The notes beneath the pieces were generated by a model that was not told the origin of the DNA, searched no databases, and saw only the letters and a list, made by a program, of their open reading frames with translations. A program made the translations under genes and the position numbers. Shown piece after piece: positions 31,825 through 40,253 of a stretch of 64,000 nt of DNA. The DNA is from Amycolatopsis sp. CA-230715 (GTDB lineage Bacteria; Actinomycetota; Actinomycetes; Mycobacteriales; Pseudonocardiaceae): assembly GCF_018736145.1 (NCBI RefSeq), contig NZ_CP059997.1:4401501-4465500 (forward strand), read 5' to 3'. How positions within the stretch are numbered: position 1 is the first letter of the stretch; each line of letters starts with the position of its first letter.

Positions 31825-32223
31825 ATGACTTCTCCGCAGCGCGTGACGCACGACCCCGACTGGTACGAGCCCTACCGCATTTCCCTTGCCATCAAAGCGA
31901 ACGGCCTCATATTCGTCTCCGGGCAGGCCGGGATCGACGAGCGCGGCCGCACCGTCGCGCCCGACTTCGAAACCCAGGCGCACCGGGCGTTCCAGAACGT
32001 GCGGACGGTGCTCGGCGGCAGCCTCGCCGACGTGGTGAAGGTGACCATCATGGTGACCGACATGAGCCACCTCGACCGGATCGTCGAGCTGCGCTCGGAG
32101 TACTTCGCTCCGCCGTATCCGGCCGACACGCTCGTCCAGGTCGCCGGGTTGGCGCAGCCGGACTGGCTGATCGAGATCGATGCTATCGCGGTGGATCCTC
32201 ATTTTGGCGGTGCCTCCGTGTAG
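31825..32223 (+). CDS. RidA-family protein (YjgF/YER057c/UK114)
   Basis: 132 aa from ATG 31825; the open frame runs ten codons further upstream, into the operator region. RidA features: FVSGQAGIDERGRTVAPDFETQAHRAFQNVRTVLGGSLADVVKVTIMVTDM, and the C-terminal PADTLVQVAGLAQPDWLIEIDAIA. Classical RidA uses an arginine near the C-terminus to hydrolyse reactive enamines/imines; that Arg is not evident here (VAGLAQPDWLIEIDAIA), so this is probably a divergent subgroup with another substrate. Divergent from HxlR, which likely controls it. Confidence 0.87.
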   Translation: MTSPQRVTHDPDWYEPYRISLAIKANGLIFVSGQAGIDERGRTVAPDFETQAHRAFQNVRTVLGGSLADVVKVTIMVTDMSHLDRIVELRSEYFAPPYPADTLVQVAGLAQPDWLIEIDAIAVDPHFGGASV

Positions 32224-32308
32224 CGTAGAAAATGGGGGCTGCATTTTTGGGTTTGCTCGCTTTTTCGGTGGGCACGGTGTAGGTCTACGGCACGCCTGCG
32301 GCGCGCCG

Positions 32309-32367
32309 TTGGGCACTGACGCTCCTCGGTGCGGGCCGCGTCGTTGGTCACCAGCGTCAGTGCCCAA
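32309..32367. repeat. 15-bp perfect inverted repeat in the leader of the HNH gene
   Basis: TTGGGCACTGACGCT (32309-32323) and AGCGTCAGTGCCCAA (32353-32367) are exact inverted copies around a 29-nt loop. They lie in the 301-bp gene-free stretch 32224-32524, which is noticeably richer in A/T than the rest of the window (runs such as TTTTTTTGGG) and contains no convincing ORF. The stem is not followed by a T tract, so a terminator role is not obvious. It may be part of a mobile unit with the following endonuclease gene. Confidence 0.75.
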
Positions 32368-32524
32368 TGGAACGAAAAACCTTTGGTCACCTTGGATAGC
32401 GTCCCCGACGCATTGACGGTCCCGTTCGCTTTTTTTGGGTTCTGTTTCGTTGTGGGCGCGTTGTGGCAGGTTGTGATCATTTCTGTACACGATCGGGTGA
32501 TGGGTTGAGCGGTAGAATTGTTTT

Positions 32525-33652
32525 GTGGACGTATTTGAAATTCCTGCGGATCGGGTTGTTGCTAATTCTGCGGAGCATTGGAAGAGGTGGTTACGGTATG
32601 GGCAGGCGATGCTGCTTCGGCAAATCGCGTCCATGAATCAGGAGTGGTCGCGAAGATCGGTGCTGGCGTGGGTGGCGTTGTCGTGCAATTGCACGCAGGC
32701 GGGAGCGGAGCGGAAGGCGGCGCTCGCTGACGCGTTGACCTCATACCTGCCCCGCACCCTCGAAGCCCTGGAGAGCGGGGTCATCGATGAGGGTATGGCG
32801 GCGAAGGTGTTCGAGGCCACCGCGTGCGCTTCTCGTGAGGTGGCGCGGGAGGTGGATGCGCGGTTGAGGTTCGAGAACAAGAACTCGGCTTCGCTGCGGA
32901 GGATGGTCAACACGCTGTTGATGCGAGTCGACCCGGAGGGGTACGAGGCGCGGCGCCGTGCCAAGACCGCCGCACGCATGCTCGAAATCCGGCACGGCGA
33001 TCACGGATCTTCAACCCTGTTCGCCGAACTGCCCTCCGACCGCGCCCAAGCCATCTACGCCGCCTGCGATCGGGACGCGTTGGAGAAAAAGCGCCAAGGT
33101 GACAAGCGCACCATGGATCAGCTTCGGGTTGATGCGTTGGTGGAGCGGTGCCTGGGCGGGGAGTGCGGTGGTAAACCGAAGGCGCAGATCTATGTCTACA
33201 TCGACCTCCCCACCTTGATGGGGATGCGCAACAACCCGGGCGAACTCGCCGGATGCGGGGAAATCTCCCCGGAGATGGCTCGCGAGATCGCCTTCGACAC
33301 CAACTCCGTCTGGAACCGCATCGTGTCCGAACCGATGACCGGACTCCCTGTCGACATCGGACGCGAGAGCTACCGGCCACCGGCGCAGATGCGCAAGTAC
33401 GTCCAAGTCCTGCACCGAACCTGTGACATGCCGGGGTGTTGCCGACCCGCCCAATATTCCGACCTCGACCACATCCAGCCCTGGAGCGAAGGCGGCGGCA
33501 CCGACAAAATCAACATCCGGCCGTTTTGCCGGGTGCACCACGGTTTGCGTGACGAACCCGGCTGGGAATTCCACACCGACGCCAACGGAAACACCACCGT
33601 CATCGCCCCCGACGGCCGCACCTACACCGACGACCCCACCGGCTTTATCTGA
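32525..33652 (+). CDS. DUF222 / HNH endonuclease (13E12 repeat family)
   Basis: 375 aa from GTG 32525. Residues 1-250 are the DUF222 region (LSCNCTQAGAERKAALADALTSYLPRTLEALESGVIDEGMAAKVFEAT, then RADALVERCLGG-type VDALVERCLGGECGG). The C-terminal HNH nuclease has CDMPGCCRPAQYSDLDHIQPWSEGGGTDKINIRPFCRVHH, with His residues and zinc-ligand Cys. This is the multi-copy 13E12 family of actinobacteria, thought to be selfish endonuclease-like elements. Codon use at the 5' end is less GC-rich than neighbours, consistent with transfer. The gene and its leader repeat sit as an island between RidA and the LacI pair. Confidence 0.92.
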   Translation: MDVFEIPADRVVANSAEHWKRWLRYGQAMLLRQIASMNQEWSRRSVLAWVALSCNCTQAGAERKAALADALTSYLPRTLEALESGVIDEGMAAKVFEATACASREVAREVDARLRFENKNSASLRRMVNTLLMRVDPEGYEARRRAKTAARMLEIRHGDHGSSTLFAELPSDRAQAIYAACDRDALEKKRQGDKRTMDQLRVDALVERCLGGECGGKPKAQIYVYIDLPTLMGMRNNPGELAGCGEISPEMAREIAFDTNSVWNRIVSEPMTGLPVDIGRESYRPPAQMRKYVQVLHRTCDMPGCCRPAQYSDLDHIQPWSEGGGTDKINIRPFCRVHHGLRDEPGWEFHTDANGNTTVIAPDGRTYTDDPTGFI

Positions 33653-33825
33653 CCTAGATGACATGAGGACCGGTGAGCTGAAGTCCGGTTCCCGCGATCG
33701 GGGGCGCACCAGATGGGGCGCGGCGAACGGGGCGAACCGCCACGCGCGCAACCGGTGGAGCCGAGTCGGACGATCACGGACGGACCGTGGCTGAGTCCAT
33801 TGAGGACCGGAGCCAGGACCGGCGT
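33653..33825. other. Gene-free stretch after the HNH gene
   Basis: 173 bp containing several short repeats of the word ACCGG/CCGGT but no credible ORF, terminator or regulatory palindrome. It may be a decayed flank of the HNH element; nothing firm can be said. Confidence 0.4.
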
Positions 33826-34698
33826 TCAGCAGCCGCAAGACGTGCGGTGCCGGAATTCGGGGGCGAGCCGTACGGCTTCCGGGCGTCGTTCGGGGTCGGT
33901 GAGCCTGCGCAGCAGCAGATGCACGGCGGCGTGGCCGATTTCGGCGACCGGAGGGGCCATCGCTGTGAGGGCGGGGTCGACGGTGCGGGCCCATGCCGGG
34001 TCGCCGTAGGCGGCGAGCGCGATGTCGTCGCCGATGCGGAGGCCGCGGCGGTGCAGTTCGTAGTGGACGCCGACCAGCATCGCCTCGTTCGACACCACCA
34101 GTGCCGACGGTGACGGGGTGGTTTCGAGGAGCTTGGCGGTCGCGGCCGCGCCACCGCCCGCGTCGCCGCGACCGTTCGCGACCAGATCCGGGTTCCAGCG
34201 CAAGCCCGCCCTGCCGAGACCGAGCCGGTAGCCGAGCGCGCGTTCGTCACCGGCGACGCGGCCGGGGAGATCGGCGACGAAACCGATGCGGCGATGGCCG
34301 CGGGTGCCGAAGTGGCGTACGAGCGCGGAGACCGCCTGGACGTTCTCGGCGCCCGCCTGGTCGACGTCGTTGCGGTTCGCCACGTGATCCACGAGCACGG
34401 TCGGGATGCCGAGCCGCACCAAGCCGGTCACCACCGAGTCGTCACCGGCCGCGGGCGAGAGCAGCACACCGTCCACGTTCTGCTCCCGCAGCGAGCGGAC
34501 CACCTCGGCTTCGGTCGCCACGCTGTCGCCGGTGTCCGCGAGCGTGATCGCGCAGCCCGCGTCGCCCGCCGCGTCCTCGATCGCGTGCACCACGCGCGTC
34601 ACGTGCGGGTTCGACGGATCGTGCAACGCCATCGCCACCCCGAACCGGTGGGTGACAGGTGTGTCCCAAAGAGGTAATTCCGGACTGACCGCGGTCAT
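33826..34698 (-). CDS. LacI-type sugar-binding domain protein lacking the DNA-binding domain
   Basis: 290 aa from ATG 34698. It starts almost directly at the periplasmic-binding-like fold (THRFGVAMALHDPSNPHVTRVVHAIEDAAGDAGCAITLADTGDS) and continues through LVRHFGTRGHRRIGFVADLPG to EFRHRTSCGC. No helix-turn-helix or hinge helix precedes it, and none is found in other frames upstream. It is clearly paralogous to the intact LacI regulator next door (NVQAVSAL versus NIQATSAL, GYRLGLGRAGLRWNPDL versus GYRLGLGRGGLTWNPDL). It could be a ligand-binding decoy or a heterodimer partner; a tandem duplication with loss of the HTH is the simplest origin. Confidence 0.82.
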   Translation of the reverse strand: MTAVSPELPLWDTPVTHRFGVAMALHDPSNPHVTRVVHAIEDAAGDAGCAITLADTGDSVATEAEVVRSLREQNVDGVLLSPAAGDDSVVTGLVRLGIPTVLVDHVANRNDVDQAGAENVQAVSALVRHFGTRGHRRIGFVADLPGRVAGDERALGYRLGLGRAGLRWNPDLVANGRGDAGGGAAATAKLLETTPSPSALVVSNEAMLVGVHYELHRRGLRIGDDIALAAYGDPAWARTVDPALTAMAPPVAEIGHAAVHLLLRRLTDPERRPEAVRLAPEFRHRTSCGC

Positions 34699-34712
34699 GA
34701 TTTCTAGCCCCT

Positions 34713-34726
34713 ACTCGCTTGCGAGT
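34713..34726. promoter_or_regulatory. LacI-type operator upstream of the HTH-less paralogue
   Basis: ACTCGC-TT-GCGAGT, a 6-bp-arm palindrome 15 bp from the start of the HTH-less gene. It shares the CGCTTGCGA core with the large palindrome at 35837-35864, suggesting that the intact LacI regulator controls this gene too. Confidence 0.65.
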
Positions 34727-34783
34727 GACGGTAACCCCGGTTCGGGTGTCATCCGGTCGGGAGCGAGCAGAGTCGCCGCAGAA

Positions 34784-35821
34784 TCAGGCGTGTGGGTGAA
34801 CGGGCCCGCAGCCGCAGGATTCCCGGTGACACAGCGTAGGCGGAAGGCGGACGGTTTCCGGGCGGCGATCGGGATCGGCGATCCTGGCGAGCAGCAACCG
34901 GACCGCCTGCCTGCCGATCGCCTCGACCGGCTGGGCCATCGTGGTGAGCGGCGGGTCGACGAGCTCGGCCCATTCCACGTCGTCGTACACGACCACCGGC
35001 AGGTCCGTGCCGATCCGGATACCGCGGCGGCGGGCCTCCTTCAGCACGCCGACCATCATGCTGTCGTTGCCGACCACGAGCGCCGTCGGCGGCTCGAGCC
35101 GGGCGAGCAGCCTGCGGAACGCCTCGGTCCCGCCTTCGGCCGACGAGTGTCCACATTCGACCAGATCGGGATTCCAGGTGAGCCCGCCGCGACCCAGCCC
35201 GAGCCGGTAGCCGAGGACGCGCTCGTCGCTCGTGGTCAGGCCCGCCGCGCCGCTGATCAGGCCGATCCGCCGGTGCCCGAGCGAAGCCAGGTGCTCGGTC
35301 AGCGCCGAGGTGGCCTGGATGTTCTCGCTGCCTACCTGGTCGACGTCGCCGCGCGTGGCGAGCCGGTCGACGAGCACCGTCGGCACCCCGAGCGAAACCA
35401 GCTCGCTGATCACCGCGCCGTCACCCGACGACGGGGTCAGCAGGATCCCGTCTACGCGGCGCGAACGCAGTGCTCGCACGGTGTCGCGTTCGGTGTCGAC
35501 GGTGTCGTGGGTGTCCGCGAGCAGCACCGTGTACCCGGCGCTCGCCGCTTCGCGTTCGATCGCGCGCATCACCGCCGCGAAGTACGGGTTGGCGAGCAGC
35601 GAGATCGCCACGCCCAGCGACCTCGTCCCGCCGGTGACCAGGGAACGGGCGATCGCGTCGCCGGTGTACCCGGTGGTCTCGATCGCCTTCAGCACGGCGA
35701 TCTTCGTTTCCTCCGCCACCGCGCGGGTCCCGTTCACCACGTGTGAGACGGTGGTGATCGACACCCCCGCGAGTTCCGCGATGTCGCGTTGGGTCGGCCG
35801 GGTCGACCTCGACGGCGGCAT
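34784..35821 (-). CDS. LacI-family transcriptional regulator
   Basis: 345 aa from ATG 35821. The LacI helix-turn-helix and hinge lie at the N-terminus (TQRDIAELAGVSITTVSHVVNGTRAVAEETKIAVLKAIETTGYTGDAIARSL, about 9-60), followed by the sugar-binding domain. It is divergent from the sugar ABC operon, with a perfect 28-bp palindrome of LacI-box type between them, so it almost certainly represses transporter and kinase genes until a sugar or sugar phosphate binds. The C-terminus carries CHRESCGCG, a cysteine pair also found in the paralogue. Confidence 0.93.
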   Translation of the reverse strand: MPPSRSTRPTQRDIAELAGVSITTVSHVVNGTRAVAEETKIAVLKAIETTGYTGDAIARSLVTGGTRSLGVAISLLANPYFAAVMRAIEREAASAGYTVLLADTHDTVDTERDTVRALRSRRVDGILLTPSSGDGAVISELVSLGVPTVLVDRLATRGDVDQVGSENIQATSALTEHLASLGHRRIGLISGAAGLTTSDERVLGYRLGLGRGGLTWNPDLVECGHSSAEGGTEAFRRLLARLEPPTALVVGNDSMMVGVLKEARRRGIRIGTDLPVVVYDDVEWAELVDPPLTTMAQPVEAIGRQAVRLLLARIADPDRRPETVRLPPTLCHRESCGCGPVHPHA

Positions 35822-35836
35822 GCTCACCTCTTTCGC

Positions 35837-35864
35837 TCGCAAGCGTTTGCGCAAACGCTTGCGA
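35837..35864. promoter_or_regulatory. Perfect 28-bp palindromic LacI operator
   Basis: The left half TCGCAAGCGTTTGC is followed directly by its exact reverse complement GCAAACGCTTGCGA. It contains the AAGCG/CGCTT core of LacI-family sites twice, so two overlapping operators are possible. It lies 16 bp from the lacI start and 52 bp from the substrate-binding-protein start. Confidence 0.9.
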
Positions 35865-35915
35865 CTGAGCATAGGCGGCTCTACCTTCTGCGGCATCGAA
35901 CGGGAGGTACCACCC

Positions 35916-36938
35916 ATGAGACAGCGTGGTCTCACCGCACGCGCCACGGCAGTCGCCGTCGCCGTGCTGGTCACCGCCGGAGCCTGCACGGTGCAGCGGC
36001 ACTGGGGCGGCGGCTCGAGCGCCGGGAGCGGGAGCAAGGCCAAGGTCGGCCTGGTCACCAAGACCGACACCAACCCTTACTTCGTCGAACTCCGCAACTC
36101 CGCCAGCGCTGCGGCGAAGGCGCAGGGCGCGGATTTCAGCGCGCTCGCCGGCCAGTTCGACGGGGACAACGACGGCCAGGTCCGTGCCATCGAAAACCTC
36201 ATGCAGCAGGGCGCGACCACCATCCTCATCACGCCCAGTTCGTCGACCGGCGTGCTCGACGCGATCAAGCGCGCCCGCGAATCGGGCGTGCTCGTGCTCG
36301 CGCTGGACACCGCGACCGAACCGGCCGATGCCGTCGACGCCACCTTCGCCACGGACAACTTCGAGGCGGGCCGCCAGCAGGGCGCCTACGTCAAGGCCGC
36401 GCTCGCGGGCACGGCGCCGAAGTTCTTCATGGTCGACGGCACCGCGGGCAGCACCGTCGACACCCAGCGGCACGGCGGGTTCCTCAAGGGCATGGGCCTG
36501 ACCGACGCGTCGCCCGAGATCAAGGGCAAGACGCCGGCGAACGGCGACCAGAGCCTCGCGCAGCAAGGCACCGAGAACCTGTTGCAGCGCACCACCGACA
36601 TCAACTCGATGTACACCATGAACGAGCCGATGGGCCGGGGCGCGGCCGCCGCGCTGCAGGCGCGCGGGCTCACCGGGCAGGTCGTCGTCGGCTCGATCGA
36701 CGGCGGCTGCGAGGGCGTGCAGAACGTCAAGAGCGGCGAACTCGCCGCGACCGTCATGCAGTTCCCGAAGAAGATGGCCGAACAGGGGGTGACCGCGGCC
36801 GTGGAGTACGCGAAGTCCGGCAAGAAGCCGCAAGGGTTCGTCGACACCGGGTCGGTCGTGATCACCGACAAGCCGGTTCCCGGCTTGAAGAGCCAGAACA
36901 GCGCGTGGGGCCTGCAGAACTGCTGGGGTGGTCAGTGA
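35916..36938 (+). CDS. Sugar ABC transporter substrate-binding lipoprotein (FrcB/RbsB-like)
   Basis: 340 aa from ATG 35916, after GGGAGGT. Secretion signal RGLTARATAVAVAVLVTAGAC with a lipobox-like TAGAC; the cysteine would be lipidated. The mature part is a type I periplasmic-binding fold: KVGLVTKTDTNPYFVELRNSASAAAKAQG, GATTILITPSSSTGVLDAIKRA, ALDTATEPADAVDATFATDNFEAG, GSIDGGCEGV. This resembles fructose/ribose-type pentose and hexose binders. It captures the sugar outside the membrane and hands it to the permease encoded next. LacI-controlled promoter upstream. Confidence 0.92.
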   Translation: MRQRGLTARATAVAVAVLVTAGACTVQRHWGGGSSAGSGSKAKVGLVTKTDTNPYFVELRNSASAAAKAQGADFSALAGQFDGDNDGQVRAIENLMQQGATTILITPSSSTGVLDAIKRARESGVLVLALDTATEPADAVDATFATDNFEAGRQQGAYVKAALAGTAPKFFMVDGTAGSTVDTQRHGGFLKGMGLTDASPEIKGKTPANGDQSLAQQGTENLLQRTTDINSMYTMNEPMGRGAAAALQARGLTGQVVVGSIDGGCEGVQNVKSGELAATVMQFPKKMAEQGVTAAVEYAKSGKKPQGFVDTGSVVITDKPVPGLKSQNSAWGLQNCWGGQ

Positions 36939-37936
36939 TGACGGCGGCAACCGTGACCCAGTCGGCGCAACCCAAGGAACGCGCGACGCTCGGCGAGTTC
37001 TTCCTGCGCGCGCCCGCCGTCGGACCGGCGCTCGCGCTCGTCGTGGCGGTCGCGGTGTTCTCCATCGCCACCGACACGTTCCTCAACCTCGACAACCTTT
37101 CGCTCGTGGTGCAACAGTCCCTTGTGGTCGGGACGCTCGCGCTCGGGCAGACGCTGATCATCCTGACCTCGGGCATCGACCTGTCGAACGCGGCCGCGAT
37201 GGTGCTCGGCACGCTGCTCATGGCGAAGCTGCTCGTCGGCGGTGTCACCGGGATTTTCGCGCTGCTGCTGGGAATCATCGCGACCGCGTTACTGTCCACA
37301 GTGACCGGTGCGCTGGTCACGCGCATCAAGCTGCCGCCGTTCATCGTCACGCTCGGCATGCTGACCATGCTCACCGCGACCGCGAAGCTCGTCGCGGGCG
37401 GCCAGGGCGTGCAGATCGACGACGGCCTGCTCACCTGGCTCGGCACCCGGCGCTACCTCTTCGGCGGCATCCCGGTCACCTACGGGATGACGCTGGCGCT
37501 GCTGATGTTCCTCGGCATGTGGTACGCGCTGACGAAAACCGCGTGGGGCAAGCACGTCTACGCGGTGGGCAACGCACCGGAATCGGCGCGGCTGTCCGGG
37601 ATCAAGGTCAACCGCACGGTGCTGTCGGTGTACGTGGTGGCGGGCGTGATCTTCGGGATCGCCGCGTGGCAGGCGCTCGGCCGCGTGCCCAACGCCGACC
37701 CGAACGCCTACCAGCTCGGCAACCTCGACTCGATCACCGCGGTGGTGCTCGGCGGGACCAGCCTGTTCGGCGGGCGGGGATCGGTGCTCGGCACGATGCT
37801 CGGCGCGCTCGTCGTCGCCGTGCTGCGGTCGGGGCTGACCCAGCTCGGCGTGGACGCGCTGTACCAGGACGTGGCGACCGGCGCGCTGGTGATCGCCGCG
37901 GTGGTCGTGGACCGGCTCGCGAGGAGGCAGCGCTGA
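36938..37936 (+). CDS. Sugar ABC transporter permease (FrcC/RbsC-like)
   Basis: 332 aa; ATG 36938 overlaps the preceding TGA by one base. About ten transmembrane helices, with the family sequence LALGQTLIILTSGIDLSNAAAMVLG, LPPFIVTLGMLTMLTATAKLVAGGQ and the EAA-like YAVGNAPESARLSGIKVNRTVLSVYV. It is the inner-membrane channel for the binding protein and ATPase on either side. Only one permease gene is present, as for ribose- and fructose-type systems, where it homodimerises. Confidence 0.93.
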   Translation: MTAATVTQSAQPKERATLGEFFLRAPAVGPALALVVAVAVFSIATDTFLNLDNLSLVVQQSLVVGTLALGQTLIILTSGIDLSNAAAMVLGTLLMAKLLVGGVTGIFALLLGIIATALLSTVTGALVTRIKLPPFIVTLGMLTMLTATAKLVAGGQGVQIDDGLLTWLGTRRYLFGGIPVTYGMTLALLMFLGMWYALTKTAWGKHVYAVGNAPESARLSGIKVNRTVLSVYVVAGVIFGIAAWQALGRVPNADPNAYQLGNLDSITAVVLGGTSLFGGRGSVLGTMLGALVVAVLRSGLTQLGVDALYQDVATGALVIAAVVVDRLARRQR

Positions 37937-38766
37937 TGTCCGAAAAGCAGGTGACCGGCGAACAGCAGGAAACCTTGTCCGCGCGTGGTTTGGTGAAGCG
38001 GTATGGCCGCGTGACCGCGATCGACGGCGCCGATTTCGACCTCTACCCCGGTGAGGTGCTCGCCGTCGTCGGCGACAACGGCGCGGGAAAGTCGAGCCTC
38101 ATCAAGGCGCTTTCCGGTGCGGTGGTCCCCGACGCCGGTGAGATCAAAGTGGACGGTCGCACCGTCCATTTCAGAACGCCGATCGACGCGCGCCGCTACG
38201 GGATCGAGACGGTGTACCAGGATCTCGCGCTGGCACCCGCACAGGACATCGCGTCGAACATGTTCCTCGGCAGGGAAAAGCGGCAGTCGGGTCTGCTCGG
38301 GCTGTTCCGCAAGCTCGACACGGCGACCATGCGCACCGAGGCGCAGCGCGTGCTGGACGAGCTGGGCATCAACGTCAAGTCCATCACGCAGCCGGTGGAA
38401 ACGCTCTCCGGCGGGCAGCGGCAGGGTGTCGCGGTGGCGCGCGCGGCGGCGTTCGGGACGAAGGCCGTGATCATGGACGAGCCGACCGCCGCGCTCGGGG
38501 TCGCCGAGTCCGGCAAGGTGCTCGCGCTGATCGACCGCATCCGCGAGCGCGGCCTGCCGGTGGTGCTGATCAGCCACAACATGCCGCACGTGTTCGACAT
38601 CGCCGACCGCATCCACGTGCACCGGCTCGGCAAGCGGGTCGCGGTCGTGTCCCCGAAGACGCACACCATGAACCAGGTCGTCGGGCTGATCACCGGTGCG
38701 CTGCGCGTCGGCGAGGACGGCGCGGTGGAAGAGGTGGAGGCCGCCGTGCGCGCGGGACTGCGATGA
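37936..38766 (+). CDS. Sugar ABC transporter ATP-binding protein (FrcA-like, single domain)
   Basis: 276 aa; ATG overlaps the permease TGA by one base. Walker A VVGDNGAGKSS at about 44-54, signature LSGGQRQGVAVARAAAFG, Walker B AVIMDEPTAAL and switch His in LISHNMPHVF. A single ATPase domain, unlike the double RbsA, matches the FrcA type of fructose/mannose/ribose importer. The C-terminus is acidic (DGAVEEVEAAV). It powers uptake through the neighbouring permease. Confidence 0.93.
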   Translation: MSEKQVTGEQQETLSARGLVKRYGRVTAIDGADFDLYPGEVLAVVGDNGAGKSSLIKALSGAVVPDAGEIKVDGRTVHFRTPIDARRYGIETVYQDLALAPAQDIASNMFLGREKRQSGLLGLFRKLDTATMRTEAQRVLDELGINVKSITQPVETLSGGQRQGVAVARAAAFGTKAVIMDEPTAALGVAESGKVLALIDRIRERGLPVVLISHNMPHVFDIADRIHVHRLGKRVAVVSPKTHTMNQVVGLITGALRVGEDGAVEEVEAAVRAGLR

Positions 38767-39611
38767 CCGCACTGCTCGCCGGTCTGTCCACTGTGGACGT
38801 CGTGCAGCGCGTCGCCGAGTTCCCGGCACCGGGTGAGAAGGTGCAGTCGGGCTCGGTCGACGTGGCCGCCGGTGGCCCCGCGGCGAACGCGGCGGTCACC
38901 GTGGCGGCGCTCGGCGGGCGCGCGGTCCTGCACACCGTGCTCGGTGCCCACCCGCTCGCCGGGCTCGCCCGCGCGGACCTGGAGTCCTGCGGGGTCACGG
39001 TCGTCGACGCCGCGCCGGATCACCCCGGCCCGCCCGCGCTGAGCAACGTCGTGGTCAGGGAGCGCGACGGCGAGCGGACCGTGGTGTCGCGCAACGCCGC
39101 CGAGGTCGGGCCGATCTCCGCGCCCCCGGAGCCGCCCGAGGACACGCGGGTGGTGCTCGTCGACGGGCACCACCCCGAGCTGGCGCTGCACGCGGCCCGT
39201 TGGGCGCGGGCGCGCGGGGTCCCGGTGGTGCTCGACGCGGGGAGCTGGAAACCGGTGCTCGACGAGCTGCTGCCGCTGGTCGACCTCGCCGCCTGTTCGG
39301 CGCACTTCCGCGCCCCGGAACCGGATCTGCACGCGCGGGGCGTGCCGACGGTGCTCGTCAGCGCGGGTCCCGAGCCGGTCCGATGGTCCACAAAGGACGG
39401 TTCTGGTGCGGTCGGGGTTCCCCGGGTGGCCGCGCGGGATACGCTCGGCGCGGGCGATGTGTGGCACGGCGCGCTCGCGTTCGGCGTCACACTGCTCGCG
39501 CTGCCCGAGCTGATCGGGTTCGCCAACGAGGTGGCCGCCGAGCGCGTGCGGCACGCCGGGCCGAGGAGCTGGCTGACCGCGGTCAGCGCGAAGGGAAGGG
39601 GAATCGGATGA
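38763..39611 (+). CDS. PfkB-family carbohydrate kinase
   Basis: 282 aa; ATGA overlap with the ATPase gene. Ribokinase fold: N-terminal AAGGPAANAAVTVAALGG glycine-rich motif near 36-53 and the C-terminal signature ARDTLGAGDVWHGALAFG, in which the Asp of GAGD is the catalytic base. It phosphorylates a sugar, probably that imported by this ABC system. At 282 aa it is slightly short for the family. Which hydroxyl is phosphorylated is not predictable. Confidence 0.9.
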   Translation: MTALLAGLSTVDVVQRVAEFPAPGEKVQSGSVDVAAGGPAANAAVTVAALGGRAVLHTVLGAHPLAGLARADLESCGVTVVDAAPDHPGPPALSNVVVRERDGERTVVSRNAAEVGPISAPPEPPEDTRVVLVDGHHPELALHAARWARARGVPVVLDAGSWKPVLDELLPLVDLAACSAHFRAPEPDLHARGVPTVLVSAGPEPVRWSTKDGSGAVGVPRVAARDTLGAGDVWHGALAFGVTLLALPELIGFANEVAAERVRHAGPRSWLTAVSAKGRGIG

Positions 39612-40243
39612 CGTCGTTCGACGAGCTGCTCGGCAGGGCGGAGGCCCTGGCGTCGGCGGGAACGCGGAAGCTGCTGGGCATCGTGGGCGCGCCAGCGTCC
39701 GGGAAGACCACGCTCGCCTGGGGTATCGCCGAGAAGCTGGGCACGCGCGCCGCCGTGGTCGGGATGGACGGGTTCCACCTGGCGCAGGTGGAGCTGAACC
39801 GGCTCGGCCGCGCCGACCGCAAAGGCGCGCCGGACACCTTCGACGGCGCCGGGTACGTGCACCTGTTGCGGCGCTTGAAAGCCGCCGAAGAAACCGTTTA
39901 CGCGCCGGAATTCCGCCGTGAGATCGAGGAACCGATCGCGGGGGCCGTCCCGGTGGCGCCGGAGGTGCCGCTGGTGCTCACCGAGGGCAACTACCTGCTC
40001 GTCGACGAGGAACCGTGGGCCGGTGCGCGGGCACTGCTCGACGAGGTGTGGTTCCTCGCGCCGGACGAGCCGGAGCGCATCCAGCGCCTGGTCACCCGGC
40101 ACCGCCGCTACGGCCGTTCGCTCGTCGAGGCGCAGCAGCGCGCGCTCGGGTCGGACCAGCGCAACGCGGACATCATCGCCACCACCGCGCCCCGCGCGGA
40201 CCTCGTGCTGGAAAACATGCCGCTGGTGAACTTCGAGATCTAG
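39608..40243 (+). CDS. FrcK/PanK-like P-loop sugar or nucleoside kinase
   Basis: 211 aa; ATGA overlap with the PfkB gene. P-loop GIVGAPASGKTTLA near 24-37, DGFHLAQVELNRLGRADRKGAPDTFD as the substrate region, ALVLTEGNYLL-type strand VLTEGNYLLVDEEPW, and RLVTRHRRYGRS as the lid. It belongs to the uridine-kinase/phosphoribulokinase-like group named fructose-transport kinase FrcK or nucleoside/nucleotide kinase. It completes a LacI-SBP-permease-ATPase-kinase-kinase set; two kinases on one sugar could give a bisphosphate or handle two substrates. Confidence 0.87.
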   Translation: MTSFDELLGRAEALASAGTRKLLGIVGAPASGKTTLAWGIAEKLGTRAAVVGMDGFHLAQVELNRLGRADRKGAPDTFDGAGYVHLLRRLKAAEETVYAPEFRREIEEPIAGAVPVAPEVPLVLTEGNYLLVDEEPWAGARALLDEVWFLAPDEPERIQRLVTRHRRYGRSLVEAQQRALGSDQRNADIIATTAPRADLVLENMPLVNFEI

Positions 40244-40253
40244 GATCGCCGGT

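Noticed and set aside
32525..33652. Prophage or intron-borne homing endonuclease
   Set aside because: No phage structural genes, integrase, intron boundaries or interrupted host gene; DUF222/HNH genes are free-standing in actinobacteria.
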